NCBI GenBank assembly: GCA_013348725.1
Contig: CP054689.1
Span: 2,166,501-2,230,500, forward strand
DNA from: Ectothiorhodospiraceae bacterium 2226
GTDB taxonomy: Bacteria; Pseudomonadota; Gammaproteobacteria; GCA-013348725
Direction: 5' to 3'
DNA length: 64,000 nucleotides
A program made the translations under genes and the position numbers. The notes below the pieces were generated by a model that had not been told where the DNA came from, did not search any database, and saw only the letters and a list, made by a program, of their open reading frames with translations. Of the stretch, positions 46,061 to 56,099 are shown piece after piece; position 1 is the first letter of the stretch, and every line of letters begins with the position of its first letter.

Positions 46061-46090
46061 ATGGTACGCCGCCCCCCCCAAGACCGACAA
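46061..46090 (-). promoter_or_regulatory. Candidate gshA promoter with a G8 spacer tract
   Basis: On the minus strand TTGTCG (46090-46085) and TACCAT (46066-46061) are 18 bases apart, each matching four of six consensus positions. The spacer carries a run of eight G (46079-46072). A slip in that run would change the spacing. The hexamers are weak, so this remains a candidate. Confidence 0.4.
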
Positions 46091-46249
46091 ACCGGGTTTT
46101 TCACTTGCCGCACGGTTTGCGTTCTGGCAATGTGACGACAGGGAGGGAAGACCTTGACAGCGGCAGGCCCCGCGGAACATCGCGTCGGCTCTGCGCGGCA
46201 CGGATCGCCGTCACGCACGCCTGAGACACGACAACCATCGGGTACTAAC

Positions 46250-46663
46250 GTGACCGACGACGACGCGGTGCAAGAATTCGCGGGCACCAAGGTGATGGTC
46301 ATCGACGATAGCAAGACCATCCGTCGCACCGCCGAAACTCTGCTGAAGAAAGTAGGCTGCGAGGTCATCACCGCGAGCGACGGATTCGAGGCGCTCGCCC
46401 GCATCGCCGATACTCACCCCGACATCATCTTCGTCGATATTATGATGCCGCGTCTCGACGGTTATCAGACCACGGCTCTCATCAAGAACAATCGCCGATT
46501 CAACGGGGTGCCCGTTATCATGCTGTCGAGCAAGGACGGGCTGTTTGACCGCGCCAAAGGGCGGATAGTGGGCTCGGAGCAGTATCTGACCAAACCCTTC
46601 ACCCGAGAGGAACTTCTGGGGGCGATCAAGCGCTATGTGCTGGACGCTCGCCAAGTCGTGTAG
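46250..46663 (+). CDS. pilG: Twitching motility response regulator PilG
   Basis: A single-domain CheY-like receiver, 137 residues from the GTG at 46250. It matches PilG closely: KVMVIDDSKTIRRTAETLLKKVGC, the phospho-Asp region IIFVDIMMPRLDGYQT and YLTKPFTREELLGAIK. It receives phosphate from ChpA and promotes pilus extension. A TTG at 46154 with a better ribosome-binding site (GGGAGG) would add a 32-residue low-complexity head; I prefer the shorter form on family length. Confidence 0.94.
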   Translation: MTDDDAVQEFAGTKVMVIDDSKTIRRTAETLLKKVGCEVITASDGFEALARIADTHPDIIFVDIMMPRLDGYQTTALIKNNRRFNGVPVIMLSSKDGLFDRAKGRIVGSEQYLTKPFTREELLGAIKRYVLDARQVV

Positions 46664-46733
46664 CTGTCGTCGCTCCCGGAACACAAGACCAACGTACTTC
46701 AAGCATAAGCACGAATAAGCGGAGATTGGCCGT

Positions 46734-47096
46734 ATGACGCGCATCCTGATCGTTGATGACTCGCCCACCGAACTGCATGTCCTCAAGGGGATACTCGAGA
46801 AGAACGGCTTCGAGGTGCTGAGCGCCACCAGCGGGGACGAGGGGGTGGCCAAGGCCAGCAGCGAAAAGCCCGACGCCATTTTGATGGACGTCGTCATGCC
46901 GGGGCTGAACGGCTTTCAGGCGACGCGCCAGATCACCAAGAACGCCGACACGGCGCATATTCCGGTGATCGTCGTCACCACCAAGAACCAGGAGACCGAC
47001 CGCGTCTGGGCTCTGCGCCAGGGTGCCAAGGACTTCCTCACCAAACCGGTGTCGGAAGCCGATCTGATCCAAAAGATCAAGACGCTGTTGCCCTGA
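46734..47096 (+). CDS. pilH: Twitching motility response regulator PilH
   Basis: A 120-residue CheY-like receiver with RILIVDDSPTELHVLKG, the phospho-Asp in DAILMDVVMPGLNGFQ and the Lys of FLTKPVSE. PilH is the second receiver of the Pil-Chp system and is thought to act as a phosphate sink or to favour retraction. A good ribosome-binding site is not obvious, though GGAG lies about 12 bases upstream. Confidence 0.96.
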   Translation: MTRILIVDDSPTELHVLKGILEKNGFEVLSATSGDEGVAKASSEKPDAILMDVVMPGLNGFQATRQITKNADTAHIPVIVVTTKNQETDRVWALRQGAKDFLTKPVSEADLIQKIKTLLP

Positions 47097-47107
47097 GGAT
47101 CGAACCG

Positions 47108-47659
47108 TTGCCGGCATTGGCCCATAGCGCACAAGCCGTACTCGGCCTCCTGACCGAGATCGAAGCGCGTTGTCGTGCCCATGCCGCCGGTCTGCCGCAG
47201 CAGGTTCAGTCGCGCGCCACCTGGTCCGGGATTGCCTTCCGGATCGGCGACGCGCGCCTGGTGGCCCCGCTCGACGAGGTGCGTGAGATTCTGCGTCCGC
47301 CGTCGCTGACCCGGGTGCCGGGGACCAAGCCGTGGGTCAAGGGTATTGCGAACGTGCGCGGCAACCTCCTGCCGGTGGTCGACCTCTCGGACTACCTGGG
47401 CGTCGCGGCCGGTCCAAGCGGACGCCGCACGCGCGTGTTGGTTGCCCAGGAGGGGGAGCTGACGGTCGGGCTCATCGTGAGCGAGGTCAGCGGGCTGCGG
47501 CACTTTTTCGCCGATACTCACACGCCGGCGATTCCACCGGTGGCGATCGGCCTGCAGGGGTTGCTGCGTGGCAGCTACGCCCTGGAGGACGAGCTTTGGC
47601 CGGTCTTCAGCCTGCACCGACTCGCCGCAAGCCAATCGTTCCGGGAGGTGGCGCTCTAG
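47108..47659 (+). CDS. pilI: CheW-like adaptor PilI
   Basis: A 183-residue CheW-domain protein that couples the receptor PilJ to the kinase ChpA. The block VAPLDEVREILRPPSLTRVPG and the motif VKGIANVRGNLLPVVDL are typical. The start is a TTG at 47108, with GAGG upstream, 11 bases after pilH. Confidence 0.93.
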   Translation: MPALAHSAQAVLGLLTEIEARCRAHAAGLPQQVQSRATWSGIAFRIGDARLVAPLDEVREILRPPSLTRVPGTKPWVKGIANVRGNLLPVVDLSDYLGVAAGPSGRRTRVLVAQEGELTVGLIVSEVSGLRHFFADTHTPAIPPVAIGLQGLLRGSYALEDELWPVFSLHRLAASQSFREVAL

Positions 47660-47785
47660 GTGCTGCTGCCGTGGAGCGCGCAAGCCAGCGGGACACCGAG
47701 CCTGATGGAGCGTCGACAACGGGCGGGGGTCGATCCCCGGATCGACTGTCAACAAGAACAACGTGAACAGCGTTAGGAGCAAAGC

Positions 47786-49846
47786 ATGAGCGTAACCTCC
47801 AAAGTGGCCGGGGGCGGGCAAGGGCGAAGCCTCGTCTACCTCGCGATCGGCGCCCTGGTTATGGCGGTGGCGCTGATGACCGCCACCCTCGCCTACTTGG
47901 CATACAAAAGTCAGCACGATCGCGAATACATTGAGCTGCTGGGTGAGCAGAGCGTGTTGTCGCAGACCATCGCGAAGTACGCGGCCGATGCGGCCGGCGG
48001 CGAGGTGGTCAGCTTTGCTCCGCTGCGCCGTGCGCGAACCACGTTTGAAGCCAACATGAACCTGTTGCGCCACGGCAATCCCGCCAGCGGACTGCCGGCG
48101 CTGCGTGAGCAGGATGGCGAGGTGAACGAGGCCCTGGTTGCCTTGGAGCGGCGTTGGAACGAGTACCGCACCAACATCGACACCGTGTTGGAACGTGAAC
48201 AGGTGATCGACGCGCTGCGCGAGCACGTGCAAGCGATACGCGACGCCGTCCCGCATCTGCTGGCGCAGTCCGACGTGACCGTCGTACAGCTTGCACAAAG
48301 CGGTGCCCCGCGCGAGCAGATCTACCTCGCCGGTCGTCAGCTCATGCTGCTGCAGCGCATCGAGAATCGCGTCGGTGACGTACTGGCCGGCGGCGACGAC
48401 GCCGTCTCGGCCGCCGACCGCTTCGCGCGCGACGCGGCCCTGTTCGAGCAGGTCGTCAACGGCATGCTGAACGGCAATCCCCGCCTCGGTCTGGTGCGCG
48501 TGAGCGACGAGCAGACGCGCACCACGCTGCGCCAGGTCGCCGATAGCTTCGCCGGTGTGCGCGAGCGCGTGGGGGCCATCATGGAGCGCTCGCCGGAATC
48601 TTTCGAAGTGGTGGCGGCGGCGCAGCGCGCGCTGGCGATCTCCGACGAGATTCTGGTGGATTTGGGCGCCATGGCCGAGTCACTCCATGCGCAGAGTGAG
48701 CTTCGCGGCTTGGGTTATTACGGTGCCGTCCTGTTTGGTCTGATCGGCCTGTTGATGCTGGTCGGAATCGGCTGGCTGCTGCGCCGCGACGCGCAGGTGC
48801 GACTGGAAGAGACCGCCGCGCGCAATCGCCTGGCCGAGGAGGAGAATGCCCGTAACCAGGAGGCTATTCTCCGCCTGCTGGACGAAATGGGGGACCTTGC
48901 CGACGGTGACCTCACCGTGTCGGCCACCGTGAACGAAGACATCACAGGCGCCATCGCCGACTCCATCAACTACGCCATCGAGACGCTGCGCAACCTGGTC
49001 GCGGCGATCAACGACACCACCCAGCAGGTGTCCGGCGCCGCGCAGCGTACGCAGAAGACCGCTCAGGAGCTGGCCGAGGCGAGCGAGCACCAGTCCGAGC
49101 GGGTTACCTCGGCGACCGCGGCCATCACCCAGATGGCCAGCTCGATCGAAGAGGTGTCCGAGAACGCCACGCAGCTTGCCGGCGAGGCCGAGAGCTCGGT
49201 GCAGATTGCCACCAAGGGCGCCGGCGCGGTGCAGGCTACCAGTCGCGGCATGGATACCATTCGCGAGCAGATCCAGGAAACCTCCAAGCGCATCAAGCGC
49301 CTCGGCGAAAGCTCCCAGGAGATCGGAGACATCGTCGAGCTCATCAACGACATCGCCGAGCAGACCAACATTCTTGCCTTGAACGCGGCCATTCAGGCCG
49401 CCATGGCCGGCGACGCGGGCCGCGGCTTCGCGGTGGTGGCGGACGAGGTGCAGCGACTGGCAGAGCGCTCCACCGGTGCCACCAAGCAGATCGAGGCCCT
49501 GGTGAAGACCATTCAGGCCGACACCAACGAGGCGATCATCTCCATGGAGGAGAGCACGGCGGGCGTGGTCAGCGGCGCCAATCTGGCGCAGGACGCCGGT
49601 CGCGCGCTGGAGGAGATCGAAGCGGTGTCCCGACGTCTGGCAAGCCTGATCGCCAACATCTCCAGCTCGGCCAACCAGCAGGCCTCCGCGGCCGCGGCGG
49701 TGTCCGACACCATGAACGTCATTCAGGAGATCACCAGCCAGACCACGGCGGGTGCCAAGGAGAGCTCCGCGGCTATCGGTAACCTCGCCGGCTTGGCCGA
49801 CGAGCTGCGCCGTTCGGTCGCCGGCTTCAAGCTGCCCGCCGCCTAA
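47786..49846 (+). CDS. pilJ: Pilus chemoreceptor PilJ
   Basis: A 686-residue methyl-accepting chemotaxis-type protein. It has a membrane segment near residues 16-40, a periplasmic helical part, a second membrane segment near 311-332, a HAMP region and a cytoplasmic signalling coil. The hairpin tip is [31 protein letters not shown] in pieces. PilJ senses surface contact through pili. TAGGAG precedes the ATG. No pilK methyltransferase follows, so adaptation may rely on genes elsewhere or be absent. Confidence 0.96.
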   Translation: MSVTSKVAGGGQGRSLVYLAIGALVMAVALMTATLAYLAYKSQHDREYIELLGEQSVLSQTIAKYAADAAGGEVVSFAPLRRARTTFEANMNLLRHGNPASGLPALREQDGEVNEALVALERRWNEYRTNIDTVLEREQVIDALREHVQAIRDAVPHLLAQSDVTVVQLAQSGAPREQIYLAGRQLMLLQRIENRVGDVLAGGDDAVSAADRFARDAALFEQVVNGMLNGNPRLGLVRVSDEQTRTTLRQVADSFAGVRERVGAIMERSPESFEVVAAAQRALAISDEILVDLGAMAESLHAQSELRGLGYYGAVLFGLIGLLMLVGIGWLLRRDAQVRLEETAARNRLAEEENARNQEAILRLLDEMGDLADGDLTVSATVNEDITGAIADSINYAIETLRNLVAAINDTTQQVSGAAQRTQKTAQELAEASEHQSERVTSATAAITQMASSIEEVSENATQLAGEAESSVQIATKGAGAVQATSRGMDTIREQIQETSKRIKRLGESSQEIGDIVELINDIAEQTNILALNAAIQAAMAGDAGRGFAVVADEVQRLAERSTGATKQIEALVKTIQADTNEAIISMEESTAGVVSGANLAQDAGRALEEIEAVSRRLASLIANISSSANQQASAAAAVSDTMNVIQEITSQTTAGAKESSAAIGNLAGLADELRRSVAGFKLPAA

Positions 49847-49855
49847 AGCGTTCTG

Positions 49856-49884
49856 CGCGGCCCGTGCGGTAAGTGCGGGCCGCG
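49856..49884 (+). promoter_or_regulatory. Perfect hairpin between pilJ and chpA
   Basis: CGCGGCCCG pairs perfectly with CGGGCCGCG (9 bp) around 11 bases, just after the pilJ stop. No T run follows. It may stabilise the pilGHIJ message or lower read-through into the long chpA gene. Confidence 0.6.
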
Positions 49885-49969
49885 TACACGGGTGCGAAAC
49901 GATGTGAGTCGGGCACGCTTGGACTGGGTGCCGCGGCTCCGACGACGATGAGCAGACCCTGAGGGTCAC

Positions 49970-52900
49970 ATGGCGAACCGGCTGGACTATCACACGCTGA
50001 ACTGGCTCACGCCGCAGATCGACGATGCGCTCAACCAGGCGCGCATGGCGCTGGAGGCCTTCGTCGAGCGCGAGGATGGCACTGCGCTCGAGTCGTGCGC
50101 CGACATGCTGCACCAAGCGTGGGGCGCCGTGTCCATGCTCGATCTGGCGGGCGCCAGCGCCCTGCTGGAAGAGATGGAGGCGGCGGCGCGCGCGCTGGCG
50201 GATGGCGCGGATACGGCCGAGCCGCTCATGCGCGCTCTGCTGAGCCTCCCGGACTACATCGGCGGACTTCAGCAGGGGCGTGCCGACACGGGGGTCGTGC
50301 TCGCGCCGCTCGTCAACGATCTGCGGGCCGCGCGCGGCGCCGACGCGCTGCCCGAGGAAACCTTCTTTCAGCCGGACCTCAGCGCACTGCCGAGCGCCGG
50401 CCGCCCCGAGCTTCCACTGGCCGGCCGCCTGCCGGCGGAGCCTCAGGCGCTGGCGCGTCAGCTGCGCCCGCACTACCAAGCGGCGCTCGCCGCTCTGCTG
50501 CGCAAGAACAACACGCGTCGCAACCTGCAAAAGCTCGCCATCATCGCCGACCACATGGATCGGGTGGTTGAGCGGCCCGTCCTGAAACAGGTGTTCTGGA
50601 TACTCTCGGCGCTCTGCAAGGCGCTCTCTGAAGAGTCGTCGGAACCGGCTCTGCCGCTGACCCTGCTGCGGCAGGTGGAGCGGTGGATGAAGCAACTCGC
50701 CCAGGCGGGCGAGCCGGGACTGGACGAAGCTGCGCTCCAGTCTGCGGCGCGCGGTCTGCTGTTCCGCCTTGCCAAGACCGATTCCGGCGCCGCGCAGGTC
50801 GCGGAGGTGCGCGAGGCCTTCCAGTTGCCGGGGGCCGATGAGCTTGCTCAGGCGCAGGCGAGCTTGAGCGGGGCGAGCGCCCAACTGTTCAGCACCGTCG
50901 CCGGCGTCCTGAAAGAGAGCCTGGCGCGCGTCAAGGACACGCTCGACGTGTTCGTGCGCGGAGGCGACCGGCCCCTCGAGGAACTCACCCAGCTCGCGGC
51001 CGAGGTGAACCAGATCGGTGATGCCCTGGATGTTCTGGGCCACGAGGGGTGGTGCGCACGCGTGCGCGAACAGGCACGGTGGTTGGCCCAGGCGGTAGAG
51101 CGGGATGGACGACCGGACGACCATGAGTTGATGGAAGTGGCGGGCGCCCTGCTGGCCGTCGAAGAGGCCCTGGATCAGACGGACGGCCGCGGCGAGAGCC
51201 GCCCGCACGGCGTACAGCGGGACCTGCTGGTGTCCGTTATCAATGAGGCGAAGACCGACTTGGCTCATGCCAAGGAGGCCATCGTTCATTACCTCTCCGC
51301 ACCGGACGATGCCACGCCGGTTCAGGCGGTGCCGGAACTGTTGGGGCAGGTGATGGGCAGCCTGTTGATGCTGGACGAACCCTCCGCCGCGGGGCTGCTC
51401 GATGCGTGCCGTCGGTATATTCGGGATCGCCTGTTGAGCGGCGCGGAACCGCCGGCCGGCGCGGAGCTCGATTCCCTGGCAGACGCCGTGGCCAGCATCG
51501 AGTATTACCTTGAAGCGCTCGGTGAGGGCTGGACCGATCCCGACTCCATCCTTGAGGTCACGCGCAGCAGTTTGGAGGCGCTGGGCTACCCGCCGGCCGA
51601 TGTGGAGAGCGTGTCCCTGGTCGGGCTCGATGTATCCACCGCGGACGAGCCGGATGATGCAGATCCCGCGCAGCCGCTCGACCTCGCGCCAGCGGCACCG
51701 CCGCCCGCCGCCGCGTCGCCAGTGCCAGAGCCGGTGCCAGAGCCGGTGCCAGAGCCGGCGGCCGCGGCGCACGACATCGACCCTGAGATTGCGGAGGTGT
51801 TCTGCGAGGAGGCCGAGGAGGAACTGGAGAACATCGGACGCCTGTTGCCGCAGTGGCAGGCCAACCCTCAGGACGTGGGTACTCTGCGCGACCTGCGCCG
51901 CTCGTTCCACACCCTCAAGGGCAGCGGCCGCCTGGTTGGGGCGATGGGGATGGGCGAGTTTGCCTGGGCATTCGAGAATATGCTCAATCGCGTCACCGAC
52001 GGCACGCTCACGCCGCAACCGGTGATGTTCGAGTTGATCGACGAGGCGCGCGCCATGCTGCCGGCGCTGCTAGCGGAGTTCAGTGCCGGTGCGCCTCATC
52101 CGGCGGGCGCCGAGGCGTTGATTCGGCAGGCCGAAGCCGTGGCGCGGGGCGAATCCCCCGAGCGGGGGGGCGCCGCGACGGGAGCGAGCGATTCGGACCC
52201 CACCAGCAATCCGCCGTCCGACGCTGGAGAGAATGCGGATCACGCCGCAGTGCCCGAGCCATCCGAGGCGGGTACGCCCGATTCCACGGGATATGCCGAG
52301 CTCAACCTCGACGACCTGAGCGACATCGGAACCGATCTGGAACTGGGCGGCGACTTTGGCGAATTCCAGATCGGCGACTTCGGCCCGGATGACGCGGATG
52401 TCGACGGGGCGCCGGCGATTCAGTTCGCCCCCGACGCGACCCTCTCCCTGTCGCCGGCCGACGCCGAACCCGCGGGCGATGACGAGCCGCCGCCGTGCCC
52501 CGGGCCAGAAGGCACGGTCTGTATCGTCGATCCGGTGCTGCTCGACATCTACAGCAAGGAGTCCGCCGGTCACCTCGATGACGTACGCAGTTTCCTCGCC
52601 GAGGCGCGGGCGGCCGGCCAGGCGGCGGTCTCCGAACTATTGGTGCGCGCCCTGCATACCTTGCACGGCAGTTCGCATGCCGCCGGCATCGAGCCGGCCG
52701 CCGAGGTGAGCGGCGCCCTGGAGGATTACGCCAAACTCGCTCAGGCCCAGCACGTTCTGCTCGACGGTGCGGCCCTCGATCTGCTGCAGGACGCAGCGGA
52801 CTTCATCAACGACACGGTGTCATTGCTCGGCGTACCGGGTGCCTCGCTGCCGGAACGCGATCCGATCCTGGAGCGCGTTGCGCGCGCGACCGCGCGCCTC

Positions 52901-55477
52901 ACGCCGCCTGCACCGACGGCCGCACCGGCGGCGAGCGAAAGCGGGGCGGATTACGATCCCGAACTGGTCGATATCTTCCTTGAAGAGGGCGGGGAGATCC
53001 TGGAGCGGGCCGAGAGCCTGTTGCACCGTTGGCGCGGTGCCCTCGGCGATACCAAGCTGCTCGAAGGGCTGCAGCGTGAACTGCATACCCTGAAGGGCAG
53101 CGCGCGGATGGTCGGGATCAGCGCCACCGGCGATCTCAGCCACGTGCTCGAGTCCTTGCTGGTGGCATTGGTCGAGCGCCGTCTGAGCGGTAGCGATGCC
53201 ATAGTCGATGTTGTTCAGGCTTGTCTGGATCGCTTGGCGCAGGAGGTTGAGCAGGTGCGCCAGGGCGAGGTGGTGATGCCCGCGGTCGACCTGGTGCATC
53301 GCGTCGAGGCGCTGCTGGGCGGCGAGGTGCCGGGGGAGGCCGATGCCGACCCGGCGCCTGCCGAACTCGAAGAGCTTGCCGCGGCGCCTGCCGAGCCCGC
53401 GCCGCCGCCCGAACCCGCGCAGCGTGCCGAACCGACGCCGCCGGCCAAACCCGCCGCGCAGGCCAAACCCGCTCCGCCGCCCGAAACGGCGACGGCGACG
53501 GAGACGGATGACGTGCCCGAGAGCGGGCGCCCGGTGGCGTCGACGGCGAACGCGCCGGCGCCCGGCGACTCGCCGGCGGTAGGTCATGAGGCCGCGGCCG
53601 CCGAGCGGACTGAGGACGGCCCGGACGATCGGCGCGAGCGTGCGCGCATTCAGCAAGAGCAGGTACGCGTCCGCGCCGACATCCTCGATCAGCTGGTGAA
53701 CCACGCGGGTGAGGTCAGCATCTACCGCGCGCGTTTGGAGCAGCAGGCCAACGCCTCGCGCGGTGCACTCGCCGAACTCCACGAAACCATCGATCGCCTG
53801 CGCGGCCAGCTGCGCCGTTTCGAGATCGAGACCGAGGCGCAGATTCAGTCGCGTTACGAAGAGGCGGCCAGTTACCAGGATTTCGATCCGCTGGAGTTCG
53901 ACCGCTTCACCGAAATGCAGCAGCTCTCGCGCGGCATGCTGGAGACGCTGAACGACTTGGACAGTTTGCGCGGCAGCTTGGCGGGTCTTACACGCGAAAC
54001 CGAGACGCTGCTGCTGCAGCAGTCGCGGGTGAATACCGAGCTGCAGGAAGGTTTGATGCGCACCCGCATGGTGCCGTTCGGCACGCAGGGGCCGCGTCTG
54101 CGCCGCATCGTACGTCAGACCTGCGCGGAACTCGGCAAGCAGGCCGAGCTGCAGCTGCCGGGCGGGGCCGGCGAGCTCGACCGCGCGGTGCTCGACCGCA
54201 TGCTGGCGCCGATCGAACATATGTTGCGCAATGCCGTGGCCCACGGTCTGGAGACGCCGGCCGAGCGGCGCGCGCGCGGCAAGCCCGAGACGGGCCGCAT
54301 CAGTATCAACCTCAACCGCGAGGGTTCCGAGGTGGTGCTCGAGCTGGCCGACGACGGTGCCGGCTTCGACCTGGCCGCGATCCGGCGCAAGGCCATCGAA
54401 CGTGGCTTGATGGTCGAGGGCGCCGAACTCTCCGAAGAGGACATCATGCAGTTCGTGCTGGAGTCCGGCTTCAGCACCGCCCAGGATGTCAGCCAGGTGG
54501 CGGGCCGCGGCGTCGGCATGGACGTGGTGAACAGCGAGATCAAACAGCTCGGCGGCACCTTGCAGATCCACTCCACGCCCGGGCAGGGCACGCGCTTCAT
54601 GGTGCGTCTGCCGCTCACGCTGTCGGTCACCCGAGCGCTGATGGTCAACGTGAGTGAAGAGCAGTTTGCCATTCCGCTGCTCGGTATCGAGACCATCGTG
54701 CGGGTGGACCGGGACGAGGTGGAAGGTTACCTGAGCGAGCCGGCGCGGGCCTACGAGTGGCTCGGCGAATCTTACCGCTTCATGCACCTCGGCACGCTCA
54801 TCGGCTTCGAACGCACGGTGCCCACGGAGGAGCGTCAAAAGCTGCCGCTGCTGCTGGTGCGTTCGGGCGAACACCGCGCGGCGCTGCTGGTGGATGGTTT
54901 GATCGGCAGCCGCGAGACCGTGGTCAAGTCGGTGGGGCCGCAGCTCAGTACGCTGCGCGGTATCTCCGGCGCGACCATCCTCGGCGACGGCAGTGTGGTG
55001 CTGATTCTCGATCTGAGCGTGCTGATCCGCCTCGGCCTGTCGAGTGTGGCGCCGGTGGCGGTGGAGGCCGAGAAGGTCGAGAAGCCGACCATCATGGTGG
55101 TGGACGACTCCATTACGGTGCGGCGCGTGACGCAACGTCTGCTCGAGCGGCATGATATGCAGGTACTTACCGCCAAGGACGGGGTGGATGCTTTGGCGGT
55201 ACTCGCCGACACGATTCCCGACGTGATGCTGCTCGACATCGAGATGCCCCGTATGGACGGGTACGAGCTAGCGAGCCATATGCGCAATCAAGAGCGCCTC
55301 AACGAGGTCGCGATCGTCATGATCACCTCGCGCACCGGCGACAAGCACCGCGAGCGGGCCATGAGTCTGGGCGTCAACCGCTATATGGGCAAGCCCTATC
55401 AAGAGGGCGAGTTGTTGGCCACCATCGATGAACTGCTGCGCGCGCGCCGGGCCAGTGGCGCGCATGCCGGCGGTTGA
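49970..55477 (+). CDS. chpA: Hybrid histidine kinase ChpA/PilL
   Basis: A 1835-residue CheA-type hub kinase of the Pil-Chp system. The first 550 residues are helical and FimL-like without a phospho-His motif. Three Hpt domains then show H647 (FHTLKGSGR), H896 (LHTLHGSSH) and H1039 (LHTLKGSAR). A Pro/Ala/Glu-rich linker, dimerisation helices, an ATPase domain (N1421 in NAVAHG; DDGAGF; GRGVGMDVV), a CheW domain and a C-terminal receiver with D1756 (LLDIEMPRMDG) follow. It is shorter than the P. aeruginosa protein, which has more Hpt-like domains. It phosphorylates PilG and PilH. Confidence 0.95.
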   Translation: MANRLDYHTLNWLTPQIDDALNQARMALEAFVEREDGTALESCADMLHQAWGAVSMLDLAGASALLEEMEAAARALADGADTAEPLMRALLSLPDYIGGLQQGRADTGVVLAPLVNDLRAARGADALPEETFFQPDLSALPSAGRPELPLAGRLPAEPQALARQLRPHYQAALAALLRKNNTRRNLQKLAIIADHMDRVVERPVLKQVFWILSALCKALSEESSEPALPLTLLRQVERWMKQLAQAGEPGLDEAALQSAARGLLFRLAKTDSGAAQVAEVREAFQLPGADELAQAQASLSGASAQLFSTVAGVLKESLARVKDTLDVFVRGGDRPLEELTQLAAEVNQIGDALDVLGHEGWCARVREQARWLAQAVERDGRPDDHELMEVAGALLAVEEALDQTDGRGESRPHGVQRDLLVSVINEAKTDLAHAKEAIVHYLSAPDDATPVQAVPELLGQVMGSLLMLDEPSAAGLLDACRRYIRDRLLSGAEPPAGAELDSLADAVASIEYYLEALGEGWTDPDSILEVTRSSLEALGYPPADVESVSLVGLDVSTADEPDDADPAQPLDLAPAAPPPAAASPVPEPVPEPVPEPAAAAHDIDPEIAEVFCEEAEEELENIGRLLPQWQANPQDVGTLRDLRRSFHTLKGSGRLVGAMGMGEFAWAFENMLNRVTDGTLTPQPVMFELIDEARAMLPALLAEFSAGAPHPAGAEALIRQAEAVARGESPERGGAATGASDSDPTSNPPSDAGENADHAAVPEPSEAGTPDSTGYAELNLDDLSDIGTDLELGGDFGEFQIGDFGPDDADVDGAPAIQFAPDATLSLSPADAEPAGDDEPPPCPGPEGTVCIVDPVLLDIYSKESAGHLDDVRSFLAEARAAGQAAVSELLVRALHTLHGSSHAAGIEPAAEVSGALEDYAKLAQAQHVLLDGAALDLLQDAADFINDTVSLLGVPGASLPERDPILERVARATARLTPPAPTAAPAASESGADYDPELVDIFLEEGGEILERAESLLHRWRGALGDTKLLEGLQRELHTLKGSARMVGISATGDLSHVLESLLVALVERRLSGSDAIVDVVQACLDRLAQEVEQVRQGEVVMPAVDLVHRVEALLGGEVPGEADADPAPAELEELAAAPAEPAPPPEPAQRAEPTPPAKPAAQAKPAPPPETATATETDDVPESGRPVASTANAPAPGDSPAVGHEAAAAERTEDGPDDRRERARIQQEQVRVRADILDQLVNHAGEVSIYRARLEQQANASRGALAELHETIDRLRGQLRRFEIETEAQIQSRYEEAASYQDFDPLEFDRFTEMQQLSRGMLETLNDLDSLRGSLAGLTRETETLLLQQSRVNTELQEGLMRTRMVPFGTQGPRLRRIVRQTCAELGKQAELQLPGGAGELDRAVLDRMLAPIEHMLRNAVAHGLETPAERRARGKPETGRISINLNREGSEVVLELADDGAGFDLAAIRRKAIERGLMVEGAELSEEDIMQFVLESGFSTAQDVSQVAGRGVGMDVVNSEIKQLGGTLQIHSTPGQGTRFMVRLPLTLSVTRALMVNVSEEQFAIPLLGIETIVRVDRDEVEGYLSEPARAYEWLGESYRFMHLGTLIGFERTVPTEERQKLPLLLVRSGEHRAALLVDGLIGSRETVVKSVGPQLSTLRGISGATILGDGSVVLILDLSVLIRLGLSSVAPVAVEAEKVEKPTIMVVDDSITVRRVTQRLLERHDMQVLTAKDGVDALAVLADTIPDVMLLDIEMPRMDGYELASHMRNQERLNEVAIVMITSRTGDKHRERAMSLGVNRYMGKPYQEGELLATIDELLRARRASGAHAGG
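51722..51757 (+). repeat. Three exact 12-bp repeats in the chpA linker
   Basis: The unit GTGCCAGAGCCG occurs three times in a row, coding for repeated VPEP. It lies in the linker before the first clear Hpt domain. The repeat number could vary without breaking the frame, which would alter linker length. Confidence 0.8.
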
Positions 55478-55515
55478 GCGATGAGTGCGACCCACACGAT
55501 GAGGAGAGTGAGCCC

Positions 55516-56055
55516 ATGACGGACGGGGTCGTACACGCCGCGGGGACCGGCGCCGCCTCCCGGCGCTCGCGCACGGGGACGGCAGCGCTACGGGCGGTGT
55601 TGATGCCGCTCTATGAGCTCAGCGTCCTGCTGCCCAACGCGGCCGTGGCGGAGGTGATCCGCTATCAGGACGCGCACCCGATGGCCGGCGCGCCCCCTTG
55701 GTGGCTCGGCAAGCTTCCCTGGCGCGGTATCTACGTGCCGCTGATCAGCCTGGAGGCCTTCCTGAGCGCTCCGGTGCCGCCGCCCGAGGCGCGCCGGCGC
55801 ATCGCGGTGCTCAATACGCTGAACGGCAATCCGGCGCTGCCTTTCATGGCCATCGTCGGGGCGGGTACGCCGCAGCTGCAGGTCGTGAGCGCCGAGATGA
55901 TCAGCCCGAGCGGCCAGCCGTCGCGCCCAGGCGGTCTGTTGTGCAGCCTCGAACTGAACGGTCGGCCGACCCATGTGCCGGACCTCGATGCGTTGGAGGC
56001 GGCCGCCTTGGAGGTGGAGGGCAAGGGCGGCGCCCGTCCGTCCAGCCGGCGCTGA
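55516..56055 (+). CDS. chpC: CheW-like protein ChpC
   Basis: A 179-residue CheW-domain protein at the end of the Pil-Chp cluster. The core LMPLYELSVLLPNAAVAEVIRY and PWWLGKLPWRGIYVPLIS fit ChpC, a second adaptor between receptors and ChpA. I use the ATG at 55516, with GAGGAG upstream; a TTG at 55474 overlapping the chpA stop would add 14 residues. chpB, which sits beside it in Pseudomonas, is missing; the next gene is the convergent rsmE. Confidence 0.87.
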   Translation: MTDGVVHAAGTGAASRRSRTGTAALRAVLMPLYELSVLLPNAAVAEVIRYQDAHPMAGAPPWWLGKLPWRGIYVPLISLEAFLSAPVPPPEARRRIAVLNTLNGNPALPFMAIVGAGTPQLQVVSAEMISPSGQPSRPGGLLCSLELNGRPTHVPDLDALEAAALEVEGKGGARPSSRR

Positions 56056-56099
56056 CGCGGGCTCGCAGGTCGCGTGGCATGACGCCGTGCGGCCTTGAG

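Noticed and set aside
48680-52018. 1112-codon antisense frame opposite pilJ and chpA
   Set aside because: It spans two well-supported genes on the plus strand and gives a His/Arg/Gly-rich product without domains, typical of codon-bias shadows.
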